This document shows positions 1-6,543 of a DNA stretch of 64,000 nt, in pieces. The stretch lies in the NCBI RefSeq assembly GCF_025994315.1, contig NZ_BAQE01000030.1. One strand, given 5' to 3'. The position numbers were made by a program, and so were the translations under genes. The stretch is from Swaminathania salitolerans (GTDB lineage Bacteria > Pseudomonadota > Alphaproteobacteria > Acetobacterales > Acetobacteraceae). How positions within the stretch are numbered: the first letter of the stretch is position 1; every line of letters starts with the position of its first letter. Below the pieces are notes generated by a model. That model was not told the origin of the DNA. It saw only the letters and a program-made list of their open reading frames with translations, and did no database searches.

Positions 1-35
1 CGCAGCACCGCGTCGCGGATATCACTGGATTGCAT
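1..35 (-). CDS. Possible start of a further element gene, cut by the window edge
   Basis: An ATG on the minus strand at 35-33 opens a frame that reads MQSSDIRDAVLR to the window edge and overlaps the end of the primase-like gene by 14 bases. Overlapping starts are the rule in this element, so this is plausibly the next gene of the operon. Only 11 full codons are visible, so no function can be given. Confidence 0.25.
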   Translation of the reverse strand, partial: MQSSDIRDAVL

Positions 36-1047
36 CGTTGAAATCCTTCCCGCGAGGGGGCTTTGCCACCCGCACTTCGCGACCTTTGGAAAGGTGAAAG
101 TCGATTGCCCGGTCGAGCCCGCGCCTTGCGGCTTCGTGTTCGTCACGATCGGCCAGGAGCGTGACCTTGCGCAGCTGCTCCGGCAGCCAGATGGCCGCCA
201 TGTTGCTCAGGCTTCCGGCTGCGAGGACGCGAAATTCAGGGCAGCACACGGCCACCGAAAGACAGGTCTCGATCCCTTCGCCGATCAGCACGGTTTCATC
301 CGGGCTGGCCTTGGCAAGCGTCGCGCCCGTGTCGCCCTTGCGCAGGCGTATGGCAGCACCCGTGCAGGACCCGCGTATTTTCTTGGCGACATCGAGCCGC
401 GCCTTGACCCAGCGGCCTTCGCTGTCCCGGGCAAGCCAGGTCTGATGCGTGGCGACATGCGCGCCTGTGGCATCGGTAAAGGCAGCCAGCATGGCAGGCA
501 GCTCGCGCTGAACCTCATTGCAGTAATGGGCGGGGGCAAAGCGTATCGAGCGCGTGAAACGCCCGAGCGGGGCGACGTCGATGCCGCGATTGCGTATATA
601 GGCGAGCACCGGCGAACCCTCGGTGACGGGCTCGGCCCTGAGCCACATGGCCAGCGCCTTCTTGCGCCCGTTCTGTTCGTCCTTCACCGCGTCGCGCTGG
701 ATCTTCTCCGCCGCCAGATGCGCCTGTCGTATGGCGACAGGGCCGAGATCGCCCAGCCCGAGCCAGCCATGCGCCCAGCGATACGCCTCTTTCGTATTTC
801 CACCCGTCAGGCACGCCGCCACCAGATCGAGCGCATCGCCAAACTCACCCGAGCGATGATCGACCCAGCCTCCCGGATTCTTGCCGGTCAGATGCACGGA
901 AAACGCGGTGCCCTTGCCGCCCGACAGGGAATCGCACCGCCAGTCTGCGCCCATGCGCTGCCCGAACGGGAGCAGCTCGCGCACCAGCTGGTCGATACGC
1001 TGGGTCAGCAGGGTTGAGATCTCGGCCGCGCCGATCTGCATGGTCAT
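22..1047 (-). CDS. Toprim-domain primase-like protein of the integrated element
   Basis: A 341-residue protein. Residues about 25-85 resemble the nucleotide-binding N-terminal region of phage and plasmid primases (DUF7146/CHC2-like, with 'GGWVDHRSGEFGDALDLVA'). The C-terminal third is a Toprim fold, with the glutamate in 'LIGEGIETCLS' and the Asp-x-Asp in 'LLADRDEHE', the metal-binding residues of the family. The start at 1047 (MTMQIG) was chosen because the upstream gene stops at 1049; the frame stays open further upstream but would then run through that gene. Known relatives prime replication of phages, plasmids and P4-like satellites; this role is inferred. It is the last complete gene of a leftward operon of small regulators that continues past the window edge. 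Confidence 0.8.
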   Translation of the reverse strand: MTMQIGAAEISTLLTQRIDQLVRELLPFGQRMGADWRCDSLSGGKGTAFSVHLTGKNPGGWVDHRSGEFGDALDLVAACLTGGNTKEAYRWAHGWLGLGDLGPVAIRQAHLAAEKIQRDAVKDEQNGRKKALAMWLRAEPVTEGSPVLAYIRNRGIDVAPLGRFTRSIRFAPAHYCNEVQRELPAMLAAFTDATGAHVATHQTWLARDSEGRWVKARLDVAKKIRGSCTGAAIRLRKGDTGATLAKASPDETVLIGEGIETCLSVAVCCPEFRVLAAGSLSNMAAIWLPEQLRKVTLLADRDEHEAARRGLDRAIDFHLSKGREVRVAKPPRGKDFNDAIQ

Positions 1048-1048
1048 G

Positions 1049-1219
1049 TCATGCCGCCTTTCTCTCAGGCGATGGCATGGCGAGGCGGTGCAGCGCATAG
1101 CGCACCGTCCGTTCCGAAATGCCCAGGGCGCGGGCGATGTGCGATGCGCTGGCGCCACGCTGCCGCAGCACCGAAATGGCGGGGTCTATCCGCCTCCGGT
1201 CGAACGCGGGCCGGGCCAT
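1049..1219 (-). CDS. Small helix-turn-helix protein
   Basis: A 56-residue basic protein. Residues about 10-45 ('DPAISVLRQRGASASHIARA', then 'LGISERTVRYALHRL') form a clear homeodomain-like helix-turn-helix of resolvase or transposase N-terminal type. The start is fixed by a TGATG overlap with the stop of the upstream gene (shared base 1219), which implies translational coupling. It ends one base before the primase start. The likely role is DNA binding in regulation or replication of the element. It is too short to be a transposase, and no catalytic domain follows in frame. Confidence 0.65.
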   Translation of the reverse strand: MARPAFDRRRIDPAISVLRQRGASASHIARALGISERTVRYALHRLAMPSPERKAA

Positions 1220-1548
1220 CAGCAGCGCTCCCGGCAAGGCCGGCACAAGCGTAGCCAACGCCCTTTTGCGGTAAACCGCGCTCCGCAATACAGGCATTTG
1301 CGGTCGACCCGTTCGATCGCCTCATGCCGCGGCGATCGCGCGCGGGTGCGGCTCGGAGGCCGATCGCCGAAGCAGGCCACGAAACGCCTGAGATGACAGG
1401 CTGGCAAGTGCTCCCAGCCCATGACCGTGCATGGATCGAGAGAGAGCCTTGCCGCGATTTTTTTCGCTCCGCCACGCTGCGCCCTCATGCGGCGCATGAG
1501 CACGGTGGCCGCTTCGCGTTCCGGCGTCATGACAGGGGGGCGGGGCAT
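1219..1548 (-). CDS. HTH plus Cys4 zinc-finger small protein
   Basis: A 109-residue protein. The middle ('KKIAARLSLDPCTVMGWEHL') looks like a helix-turn-helix. The C-terminus carries two Cys-x2-Cys pairs ('CLYCGARFTAKGRWLRLCRP', then C), typical of a zinc ribbon or knuckle. It starts three bases after the stop of the CII-like gene and overlaps the next gene by one base, so it is part of the same polycistron. I do not recognise a named family. The combination suggests a phage-type DNA-binding accessory protein, which is inference. Confidence 0.6.
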   Translation of the reverse strand: MPRPPVMTPEREAATVLMRRMRAQRGGAKKIAARLSLDPCTVMGWEHLPACHLRRFVACFGDRPPSRTRARSPRHEAIERVDRKCLYCGARFTAKGRWLRLCRPCRERC

Positions 1549-1551
1549 GTC

Positions 1552-2019
1552 TCAGCCCTCCCCATCGGCGCGGAACGCGAGCGCCTGCATCTTCTGCAGG
1601 GCGTCGGTCGAGATGCGGATCAGATGCGACAGGCGCTGCGACAGATCTTGCGCCTCGGAGCGGTCTATCCTGCCATCTGCCAGAGCCCGCAAGGCTGCCG
1701 ACAGGGTTTCGCTGGCCGAGGCGGCCACGTCCCCCATGGCCGTCGCGGCGCAACCCTCGCCGAACGCGATGGGTAGCAGGGCGAAACCCGTGATCGAGGC
1801 CATGGCGGCCAGAATCACCGGCTGTTGGGCAGAGATATCGAGCGCCACCGCGACGTCGATCGGCGCGATATGGGCCGAGTTGCGGTTCTGATATTCGGAT
1901 ATCTGCGTCTTGCCGACGCGCGTGCAGGAGGCGGCTGCCTCAACCCCACCCACCAGCCGCACGGCCGCTTGCGTGGCCGTTTTCAGGCATGCCACATGAT
2001 CCCTGTGCCGGTCAGTCAT
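1552..2019 (-). CDS. Phage CII/CP76-like regulatory protein
   Basis: A 155-residue protein. The N-terminal half ('AVRLVGGVEAAASCTRVGKT' and 'ISEYQNRNSAHIAPIDVAVA') matches the helix-turn-helix pattern of phage regulatory CII (Phage_CP76) proteins, in which the recognition helix is followed by 'Y.N......P.DV...LD'. The C-terminal half is helical, with 'RALADGRIDRSEAQDLSQRL', as in that family. A purine-rich ribosome site (GGAGGCGAGGCAG) lies just upstream of the ATG. It probably controls the early or lysogenic decision of the element and heads the leftward operon after the Cro-like gene. Family assignment comes from the motif pattern only. Confidence 0.65.
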   Translation of the reverse strand: MTDRHRDHVACLKTATQAAVRLVGGVEAAASCTRVGKTQISEYQNRNSAHIAPIDVAVALDISAQQPVILAAMASITGFALLPIAFGEGCAATAMGDVAASASETLSAALRALADGRIDRSEAQDLSQRLSHLIRISTDALQKMQALAFRADGEG

Positions 2020-2170
2020 CTGCCTCGCCTCCGGAAACGCGGGGAGTCGGGAAGTTCGTTTTTCTGGTGGGACGCATTGGCGTAGGTCTCTCTGTGTCCG
2101 GGACGGCGAGAAAACTCGGGTTCTGACGATTTCGCGGAACGTTTCCGCAAGCGCGCGAAGCGCCCGCCTG

Positions 2171-2422
2171 CTAGTTCGGTGGCGACTGCTTGTGAGGTTC
2201 AGCCCCTCGCTCTGTTGGGTTCGCCCCCAAGCTCTCGAGCATCTCCAGCGTCACAGCGACGCCCCTCCTGTCGCCTAGCCGCATGAGTTTGGGCCATAGG
2301 CGTGCGGGAATGGTTCTTCCGGGGCGCGTCCAGTTGTGGACACGCTTCCAGTTCAATTCGAGATTTTCGGCCACTGATTGCACGCCTCCGAGGCGGTCAA
2401 TCAGACAACGTGAGGTTTCCAT
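2171..2422 (-). CDS. Cro-like helix-turn-helix regulator, divergent from the repressor
   Basis: An 83-residue protein. 'LIDRLGGVQSVAENLELNWK' followed by 'RVHNWTRPGRTIPARLWPKL' is the compact HTH found in small Cro/'carph-isopro' phage regulators. The start at 2422 was chosen because a good minus-strand promoter (TTGCAA at 2453-2458, 18-base spacer, TATAAG at 2429-2434) ends only six bases before this ATG. The mRNA would therefore be nearly or fully leaderless, which fits the missing Shine-Dalgarno. A 17-bp palindromic operator fills the promoter spacer. It is divergent from the XRE repressor, the classic layout of a phage switch. Confidence 0.7.
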   Translation of the reverse strand: METSRCLIDRLGGVQSVAENLELNWKRVHNWTRPGRTIPARLWPKLMRLGDRRGVAVTLEMLESLGANPTERGAEPHKQSPPN

Positions 2423-2428
2423 GGGAGT

Positions 2429-2458
2429 CTTATATCGTCGTAACGACGATGATTGCAA
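2429..2458 (-). promoter_or_regulatory. Promoter of the Cro-like gene
   Basis: On the minus strand, a -35 hexamer TTGCAA (2453-2458) and a -10 hexamer TATAAG (2429-2434) are separated by 18 bases. The spacer is almost entirely the palindrome ATCGTCGTAACGACGAT, so a protein bound there would block RNA polymerase. The -10 ends six bases before the Cro-like ATG. Confidence 0.6.
2434..2450. promoter_or_regulatory. Operator 1 of the phage-like switch
   Basis: ATCGTCGTAACGACGAT: 7-bp inverted arms around a TAA centre. The same palindrome recurs twice upstream of the rightward operon (3081-3099 and 3113-3131). It sits between the two divergent regulator genes, inside the spacer of the Cro-like promoter. 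It is very likely bound by the repressor or the Cro-like protein. Confidence 0.75.
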
Positions 2459-2495
2459 GCGTCGTATGCTTGATGGCTTGTGTGAAGAGCGTTGC

Positions 2496-2501
2496 CATAA
2501 T
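2496..2501 (+). promoter_or_regulatory. Candidate -10 of the repressor gene
   Basis: CATAAT ends six bases before the repressor ATG at 2508, the same geometry as on the divergent side, suggesting a leaderless repressor mRNA as for lambda cI. The -35 is weak (TTGATG at 2470-2475, with a long 20-base spacer), so an activated promoter is possible. A perfect inverted repeat (CAAGC at 2456-2460, GCTTG at 2468-2472) lies just upstream. Confidence 0.4.
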
Positions 2502-2507
2502 AACGCG

Positions 2508-2861
2508 ATGGCACACGCAAAATCACCTAAATCGACCGAGCTCAAGGACGCGGTGCGCGAGAGGCTCGTCGCCGCGATCAGCGCTTATGGCATCTCCCAA
2601 GCCGACCTTGCACGCAAGCTCAATGTCTCATCACAGCAAGTAAACGGATATGTTAAAGGGAAAAACTATCCGGACGAGTTTTTTATCGTCCGCTTTTGCG
2701 ATTTGACTGGCTGCACCCTCGACTGGCTTTATCGGGGCTTGATGTCATCTGCCATGCCGGTTGAGCTTGCTGTTCACATAGCACTCGAAAATCCCACGCT
2801 GATGCAGCGGGACAGTAAGGGGATGGCGCAGACTTCTGACCTGGTTTCGGTGGAATTCTGA
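2508..2861 (+). CDS. XRE/cI-type repressor of the element
   Basis: A 117-residue protein with an N-terminal XRE helix-turn-helix (residues about 12-70: 'LVAAISAYGISQADLARKLN', 'VSSQQVNGYVKGKNYPDEFF'). No catalytic or LexA-like autocleavage domain is present, so a RecA-type induction switch is not visible. The start at 2508 (MAHAKS) gives a normal XRE N-terminus; the frame is open upstream, but that stretch is the operator region. Together with the divergent Cro-like gene and three identical-core palindromes it is the likely master repressor of the element. Confidence 0.75.
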   Translation: MAHAKSPKSTELKDAVRERLVAAISAYGISQADLARKLNVSSQQVNGYVKGKNYPDEFFIVRFCDLTGCTLDWLYRGLMSSAMPVELAVHIALENPTLMQRDSKGMAQTSDLVSVEF

Positions 2862-3080
2862 ATCCGCGCATGACATCACACTCTTTTTCTTTGTTAATAT
2901 TTCACAAATGGTCACACAAACAGCCTCCTACCACAATATTTTATTCATTAAGCAATTGCTTCATAGAAATACTTCGTACGACAGGCGCTCTCTCGATCAG
3001 GGCGGCCAGAGGCAAGGCGCCTTTTGAAACGGTCTCAGGCCTGTGCCTCTAGGGATCACCAAGATTCGCGCGACACAGAA
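2862..3080. other. AT-rich non-coding stretch between repressor and rightward operon
   Basis: About 220 bases, clearly AT-richer than the surroundings, with no convincing gene. A perfect 12-bp palindrome AAGCAATTGCTT lies at 2950-2961. Possible uses are a terminator for the repressor, regulatory binding, or replication or excision sequences; none can be proven by eye. Confidence 0.4.
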
Positions 3081-3099
3081 AGTCGTCGTAACGACGACT
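3081..3099. promoter_or_regulatory. Operator 2
   Basis: AGTCGTCGTAACGACGACT, with 8-bp arms around TAA and the same core as operator 1. Its centre is 32 bp from that of operator 3, close to three helical turns, so dimers on both sites would lie on the same face of the DNA. Confidence 0.75.
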
Positions 3100-3106
3100 A
3101 TTTTCG

Positions 3107-3135
3107 TTGATGTATCGTCGTAACGACGATATAAC
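3107..3135 (+). promoter_or_regulatory. Promoter of the rightward element operon with operator 3 in its spacer
   Basis: TTGATG (3107-3112) and TATAAC (3130-3135) are separated by exactly 17 bases. The spacer together with the flanking bases is the palindrome TATCGTCGTAACGACGATA (3113-3131, 8-bp arms). This should be a repressor-controlled promoter for the small genes, the excisionase-like gene and the integrase downstream. Confidence 0.7.
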
Positions 3136-3164
3136 TCTTCTTGTTAGACGCAAGGATCAACAAA

Positions 3165-3419
3165 ATGACAACGAAAAACTGTAACTCCTCTTATCCCGAC
3201 GCTCTTTCCGCCGCTCGCGGCGCTATCGCAGATATCTGCCGTGATCGTTCGCTCACGCCGCAAGAGCAGCTGGACCTCCTCGGAGCCCTCTGCGCCGAAT
3301 TCGGCTTCGAGCAGGCCGATCGCGTCACCGGTTGGAAATACCGCAGCTTCGGCATTCTGAATGCCATCTATGTTTCGGGCACTGGTCACCTGCACGATCT
3401 GGTTGGCAGCGGCGACTGA
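3165..3419 (+). CDS. Small element protein, paralogue of the protein at 3846
   Basis: An 84-residue protein starting at MTTKNC, with an AAGGA ribosome site (3152-3156) eight bases upstream. It is the first gene after the operator-controlled promoter. The central part ('LTPQEQLDLLGALCAEFGFE', then 'GWKYRSFGILNAI') closely parallels the product at 3846 ('FSRQDYLELLAELTAVAAFN', then 'GWEYRARLTMEAI'), so the two probably arose by duplication. No known family is recognised. Position suggests an early function expressed on derepression. A strong hairpin follows the stop. Confidence 0.65.
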   Translation: MTTKNCNSSYPDALSAARGAIADICRDRSLTPQEQLDLLGALCAEFGFEQADRVTGWKYRSFGILNAIYVSGTGHLHDLVGSGD

Positions 3420-3431
3420 TCCCGCGCCACC

Positions 3432-3474
3432 CGAAAGCGATCGGGGTCTCTCTCCCGGGCCCCGATCGCTTTCG
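3432..3474 (+). terminator. Perfect 15-bp hairpin after the first operon gene
   Basis: Arms CGAAAGCGATCGGGG (3432-3446) and CCCCGATCGCTTTCG (3460-3474) pair perfectly around a 13-base pyrimidine-rich loop. There is no good T-tract, so it may attenuate rather than end transcription, or protect the upstream mRNA end. It separates the first gene from the four overlapping genes ending in the integrase. Confidence 0.6.
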
Positions 3475-3531
3475 CTTCATCGTCGCGACGTCCCGTGTCC
3501 TTCAAGAACTCCGCCGAAGGAGCCCCGAAGC

Positions 3532-3849
3532 ATGACTCTCACCCCCAGCCAGCTCGCCGCCATGACAGAGCGTGCATTCTGGATCGCTATCGCGCCAATG
3601 CCGCAAGCCGATCAGCTGCATGCACTGACCCTGTTTCGCGACTGGCGCTTCGCCGCGACCCGCGCAGCCGATGGCCGCCCCCTGCAATGCGCAGCCCCAT
3701 GGAAGCGCGTTGCCGCCGCAAAAGCCGCAGAGTTGCAGGGCCATCTTGCCCGCCACACCCAGCCAATCACGCCGCCCCCTTACGCTGCTCAGGTGAACGC
3801 CCTGCGCGCTTTGGCCATATCGGCATTCCACAGAGGGGCAATCCAATGA
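3532..3849 (+). CDS. Small hypothetical element protein
   Basis: A 105-residue protein, start chosen at MTLTPSQ because a GAAGGAG ribosome site lies at 3516-3522. It is Ala-rich, with 'MTERAFWIAIAPMPQADQLH' and no recognised domain or membrane segment. Its stop overlaps the next start (ATGA at 3846-3849). It is the first of four genes chained by four-base overlaps and so co-translated with the excisionase-like protein and integrase. No function can be assigned. Confidence 0.6.
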   Translation: MTLTPSQLAAMTERAFWIAIAPMPQADQLHALTLFRDWRFAATRAADGRPLQCAAPWKRVAAAKAAELQGHLARHTQPITPPPYAAQVNALRALAISAFHRGAIQ

Positions 3850-4160
3850 CCAGCCGTGCCGAAACGAAGCGCCGCGCGTTTGCAGCCGCATCGGCGGAAA
3901 TCGAGGCAACCTGCAATCGTCTGGCCTTTTCACGTCAGGATTATCTTGAACTGCTGGCCGAGCTCACTGCGGTGGCGGCCTTCAACAGTCTGGAAACGCT
4001 GCCGGGCTGGGAGTATCGCGCCCGCCTGACAATGGAAGCCATAGTGGAAGAAGCACGCGCCCGGTTGCGCGCCCTGCTGGTTGCGCAGATCGAGCGGGGT
4101 GGCTTTCGTGCCAGCTTCGGGACTGGGGCAGGAAAGGGCAGGGAGGTCCCGCCGTCATGA
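3846..4160 (+). CDS. Small element protein, paralogue of the protein at 3165
   Basis: A 104-residue helical protein (MTSRAE start). The stretch 'FSRQDYLELLAELTAVAAFN' and the following 'GWEYRARLTMEAI' align with the 84-residue product encoded from 3165 (LTPQEQLDLLGAL; GWKYRSFGILNAI), with the GW-[KE]-YR motif the most conserved. It starts by ATGA overlap with the gene before and ends by ATGA overlap with the gene after. No named family is recognised. Confidence 0.65.
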   Translation: MTSRAETKRRAFAAASAEIEATCNRLAFSRQDYLELLAELTAVAAFNSLETLPGWEYRARLTMEAIVEEARARLRALLVAQIERGGFRASFGTGAGKGREVPPS

Positions 4161-4423
4161 GATACGCGACCGCACTCAATATCGCACCGCGCCTCCTGAG
4201 CACCGATCAGGCCATAACCTATCTGGGCGGGATGATCGGCCGGGAGACATTCATGCAGCACGTTGCGCCGCATTGCCGCCGGATCATCCTGTCGCCGCGC
4301 AATTTCGGGTGGCTGCGCGAGGATCTCGATCGCTATCTCGACCATCTCGCCGGCATAGAGCGCAAACCGGACATTCTCCCCAGGCCGGAACCGAACATGC
4401 TCGAGGCGATCCTTCCGCCATGA
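4157..4423 (+). CDS. Excisionase/AlpA-like winged-helix protein
   Basis: An 88-residue protein. 'LSTDQAITYLGGMIGRETFM' begins a helix-turn-helix and is followed by 'NFGWLREDLDRYLDHLAG', the usual ending of AlpA/excisionase-type domains (recognition helix, wing, then 'R.DLD.YLD.L'). It overlaps the integrase start by ATGA (4420-4423), the usual place for an xis gene. Known family members bend att-site DNA and steer the integrase to excision. The role is inferred from domain pattern and position. Confidence 0.65.
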   Translation: MRYATALNIAPRLLSTDQAITYLGGMIGRETFMQHVAPHCRRIILSPRNFGWLREDLDRYLDHLAGIERKPDILPRPEPNMLEAILPP

Positions 4424-5433
4424 TCTTGAGGCTGCGTTACATCCAGCGCGTGAGGGACAGGAGGGGCAAAACGCGCCTGTATTTCCGCCGCCCGGGGCAC
4501 AGGTCGAAAAGGCTGCCAGACGAGAGCGACCCGGGATTTCTGGCAGCGTATAACGAGGCGCTCGCCGCGGCGAAGCCCGAGATACTGCGCCCCAGAGAGC
4601 CGCCGCGCACGCTGGCGGGGTTGATCGATTTCTGGATGCGCAGCGCGCGTTACACGGCTCTCGCGGAAACAACACGCGCGACATACCGCCGTATCCTGCT
4701 GGATATACAGAAACAGGATTACGCGAATGCGTTCGTGACGGATTTCCAGCCGGTTTACGTCCGGCGCATTCTTGCCCGGCATATCGCAACCCCGGCAGCG
4801 GCCAATAACCGGCTCAAGATCCTGCGCGTGCTGTTCGATCATGCCGTGAGCGAAGGCTGGCGCCCCGACAACCCGGCCAGCGCCGTGAAGCGCCACAAGG
4901 AAAAGGCAGAAGGCGCCGTCACATGGTCCGAGGAGCAGATTGCCCGATACGAGGCACGATGGCCCCAGGGCAGCGTCCAGCGGCTGGCGCTCGCACTTCT
5001 CGTCTATACGGGACAGAGGCGGAGCGATGTGGTGCGCATGAGCGGCGCGGACCGCCGGGGCGATCTGCTGGAGGTGCGGCAGCAAAAGACAGGAGCCCGC
5101 CTCCTGATCCCGATCCATCCTCACCTCGCGCAGGAGCTCGACGCCGCACCGGCAAGCGGCACCTTCCTGCAAACTCCCGGAGGCAAGGCATATACCGCAA
5201 ACGGGTTCTATATGCGCTTTCGCGACTGGCGCGCCGCGGCGGAGCTACCGGAAGGGCTCAGCCCGCACGGTCTGCGAAAGGCCGCCGCCAGAAGGCTGGC
5301 CGAGGCGGGCTGCACAACCCACCAGATAGCCGCCATCACGGGCCACGCGACTCTCGCGGAAGTTGAACGATACACGCGCGCTGTGGACCAGGAAAAACTG
5401 GCCCGCTCGGCAATCGAAAGGATCAAACTGTAA
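4420..5433 (+). CDS. int: Tyrosine recombinase (site-specific integrase)
   Basis: A 337-residue protein. An N-terminal arm-binding region (1-60) is followed by a SAM-like core-binding domain (about 62-165) and a catalytic domain. The catalytic residues are visible: Arg in 'YTGQRRSDVVRMS', His-x-x-Arg in 'LSPHGLRKAAARRL', His in 'ITGHATLAEVE' and the nucleophilic Tyr in 'ERYTRAVDQ'. The start at 4420 overlaps the excisionase-like stop and gives a normal family length. It is the last gene of the element, 70 bp from the 3' end of tRNA-Glu, the standard arrangement for integrases that use a tRNA gene as attB. Confidence 0.93.
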   Translation: MILRLRYIQRVRDRRGKTRLYFRRPGHRSKRLPDESDPGFLAAYNEALAAAKPEILRPREPPRTLAGLIDFWMRSARYTALAETTRATYRRILLDIQKQDYANAFVTDFQPVYVRRILARHIATPAAANNRLKILRVLFDHAVSEGWRPDNPASAVKRHKEKAEGAVTWSEEQIARYEARWPQGSVQRLALALLVYTGQRRSDVVRMSGADRRGDLLEVRQQKTGARLLIPIHPHLAQELDAAPASGTFLQTPGGKAYTANGFYMRFRDWRAAAELPEGLSPHGLRKAAARRLAEAGCTTHQIAAITGHATLAEVERYTRAVDQEKLARSAIERIKL

Positions 5434-5499
5434 AATGAACCCGGAAAACTGTAAAACTTCGCGCAAAAATGGCGGATTACTGCGGTTTTCTGGAAGAAA

Positions 5500-5575
5500 T
5501 GGCGTCCCATAGGGGATTCGAACCCCTGTTGCCGCCGTGAGAGGGCGGTGTCCTAGGCCTCTAGACGAATGGGAC
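5500..5575 (-). tRNA. tRNA-Glu (CTC anticodon), probable attachment site of the element
   Basis: Minus strand. The acceptor stem GTCCCAT (5575-5569) pairs with ATGGGAC, followed by discriminator G and an encoded CCA (5502-5500). The anticodon stem CCGCC/GGCGG encloses the loop CTCTCAC with anticodon CTC. The T-arm has GGGG-TTCGAAT-CCCC. The 3' end points at the element and integrase, so the crossover core is expected within the 3' half of this gene. The tRNA is complete, as is usual when the element restores it. Confidence 0.97.
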
Positions 5576-5620
5576 GAGGCGAGGTGCGTTCTATGATATC
5601 GATCGCACCTCGGCAAGAGG

Positions 5621-6010
5621 TTATTTTGCGTTTGGACGAATTAATTTCGTTCCGAGCGGTTCGCCGGCCAGAAGGTGGAGGTGATAATGCGCAACCTCCT
5701 GACCCGCATCGGCACCGGTATTGCTGATCACCCTGTACCCCGAGCCAGTCACTCCGAGACGGGTTGCGACATGCGCGATTGCGCGGGAAAGACCGGCCTG
5801 TTCCGCTTCACTTGCCCGCTCGCCAAAATCCGTCGCGCAGATATAGGAGCCCCTGGGAATGATCAGGACATGTATCCGCGCCTGAGGCGCGATGTCGGGA
5901 AAGGCGAGGGCATATTCGTCCTCATAGACTTTCACGACCGGGATTTCTCCGCGCAGGATACGTGCAAAGATATTATCGGGATCATAGGGGGCGTTCGGAT
6001 CGACAGCCAT
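5621..6010 (-). CDS. HIT family nucleotide-binding hydrolase
   Basis: A 129-residue cytosolic protein of the HINT branch. It has the N-terminal 'FARILRGEIPVVKVYEDEYA' and the histidine triad HYHLHLL near residue 110, whose middle His is the nucleophile. Relatives hydrolyse adenosine phosphoramidates and related nucleotidyl linkages. It follows hisE by three bases and is the last gene of the his operon; a HIT gene downstream of hisE is common in alphaproteobacteria. The physiological substrate cannot be told from the sequence. Confidence 0.92.
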   Translation of the reverse strand: MAVDPNAPYDPDNIFARILRGEIPVVKVYEDEYALAFPDIAPQARIHVLIIPRGSYICATDFGERASEAEQAGLSRAIAHVATRLGVTGSGYRVISNTGADAGQEVAHYHLHLLAGEPLGTKLIRPNAK

Positions 6011-6013
6011 GTC

Positions 6014-6484
6014 TCAAACGCTCCCTTCCGGGTTACGCGATGCCTTTTCCTGGACGCCGCTCATGCTCTGCCGACGACGCAACTCGGACCATACCTCTTC
6101 AGGCGTGATCCCGGCATCGACCCACATCACGATCAGATGATAAAGTACGTCGGCGCTCTCGCTTACCAGCTCGCCCGGCTTGCCCGCGACGGCCTCGATA
6201 AGGCATTCGACCGCCTCCTCACCGAATTTCTGCGCGATCTTCTTCCTGCCGCGAGAGAGCAGGCGTGCAGAGTGGCTCAAGGCCGGATCGGTGCCTCGAC
6301 GGGACTGAACCGTTTCGAACAGACGGTCCAGCACCTGTGCGCCCGCAGGCGCAATCTCCGGAGCAGGAACCGGGAGCGCTTTTTTCTTGCTGGCCCCCTT
6401 TTTGGTTGCTCCGTCCTTTGCGGCCCGCTTCTTGGGGGTCGCGTCCTCGGTCTTGCGTGATCCGCGCTTTGCCGAAACTGCCAT
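6014..6484 (-). CDS. hisE: Phosphoribosyl-ATP diphosphatase
   Basis: A 156-residue enzyme catalysing the second step of histidine synthesis, PR-ATP to PR-AMP plus diphosphate. The MazG-like core is at about 50-140, with the metal-binding helices 'KKIAQKFGEEAVECLIEAVA' and 'ESADVLYHLIVMW'. The first 45 residues are an unusual Lys/Ala-rich tail ('KKRAAKDGATKKGASKKKAL') not present in typical HisE proteins of about 100 residues. It is disordered-looking and could bind nucleic acid or simply be a tolerated extension. It lies 59 bases after hisF and three bases before the HIT gene. No hisI is in the window. Confidence 0.93.
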   Translation of the reverse strand: MAVSAKRGSRKTEDATPKKRAAKDGATKKGASKKKALPVPAPEIAPAGAQVLDRLFETVQSRRGTDPALSHSARLLSRGRKKIAQKFGEEAVECLIEAVAGKPGELVSESADVLYHLIVMWVDAGITPEEVWSELRRRQSMSGVQEKASRNPEGSV

Positions 6485-6543
6485 GATTCTTCCGATCTTC
6501 CCTAACTAGAGCGAGCTTGCCAACATGCCGTATGTCGCCGGGG

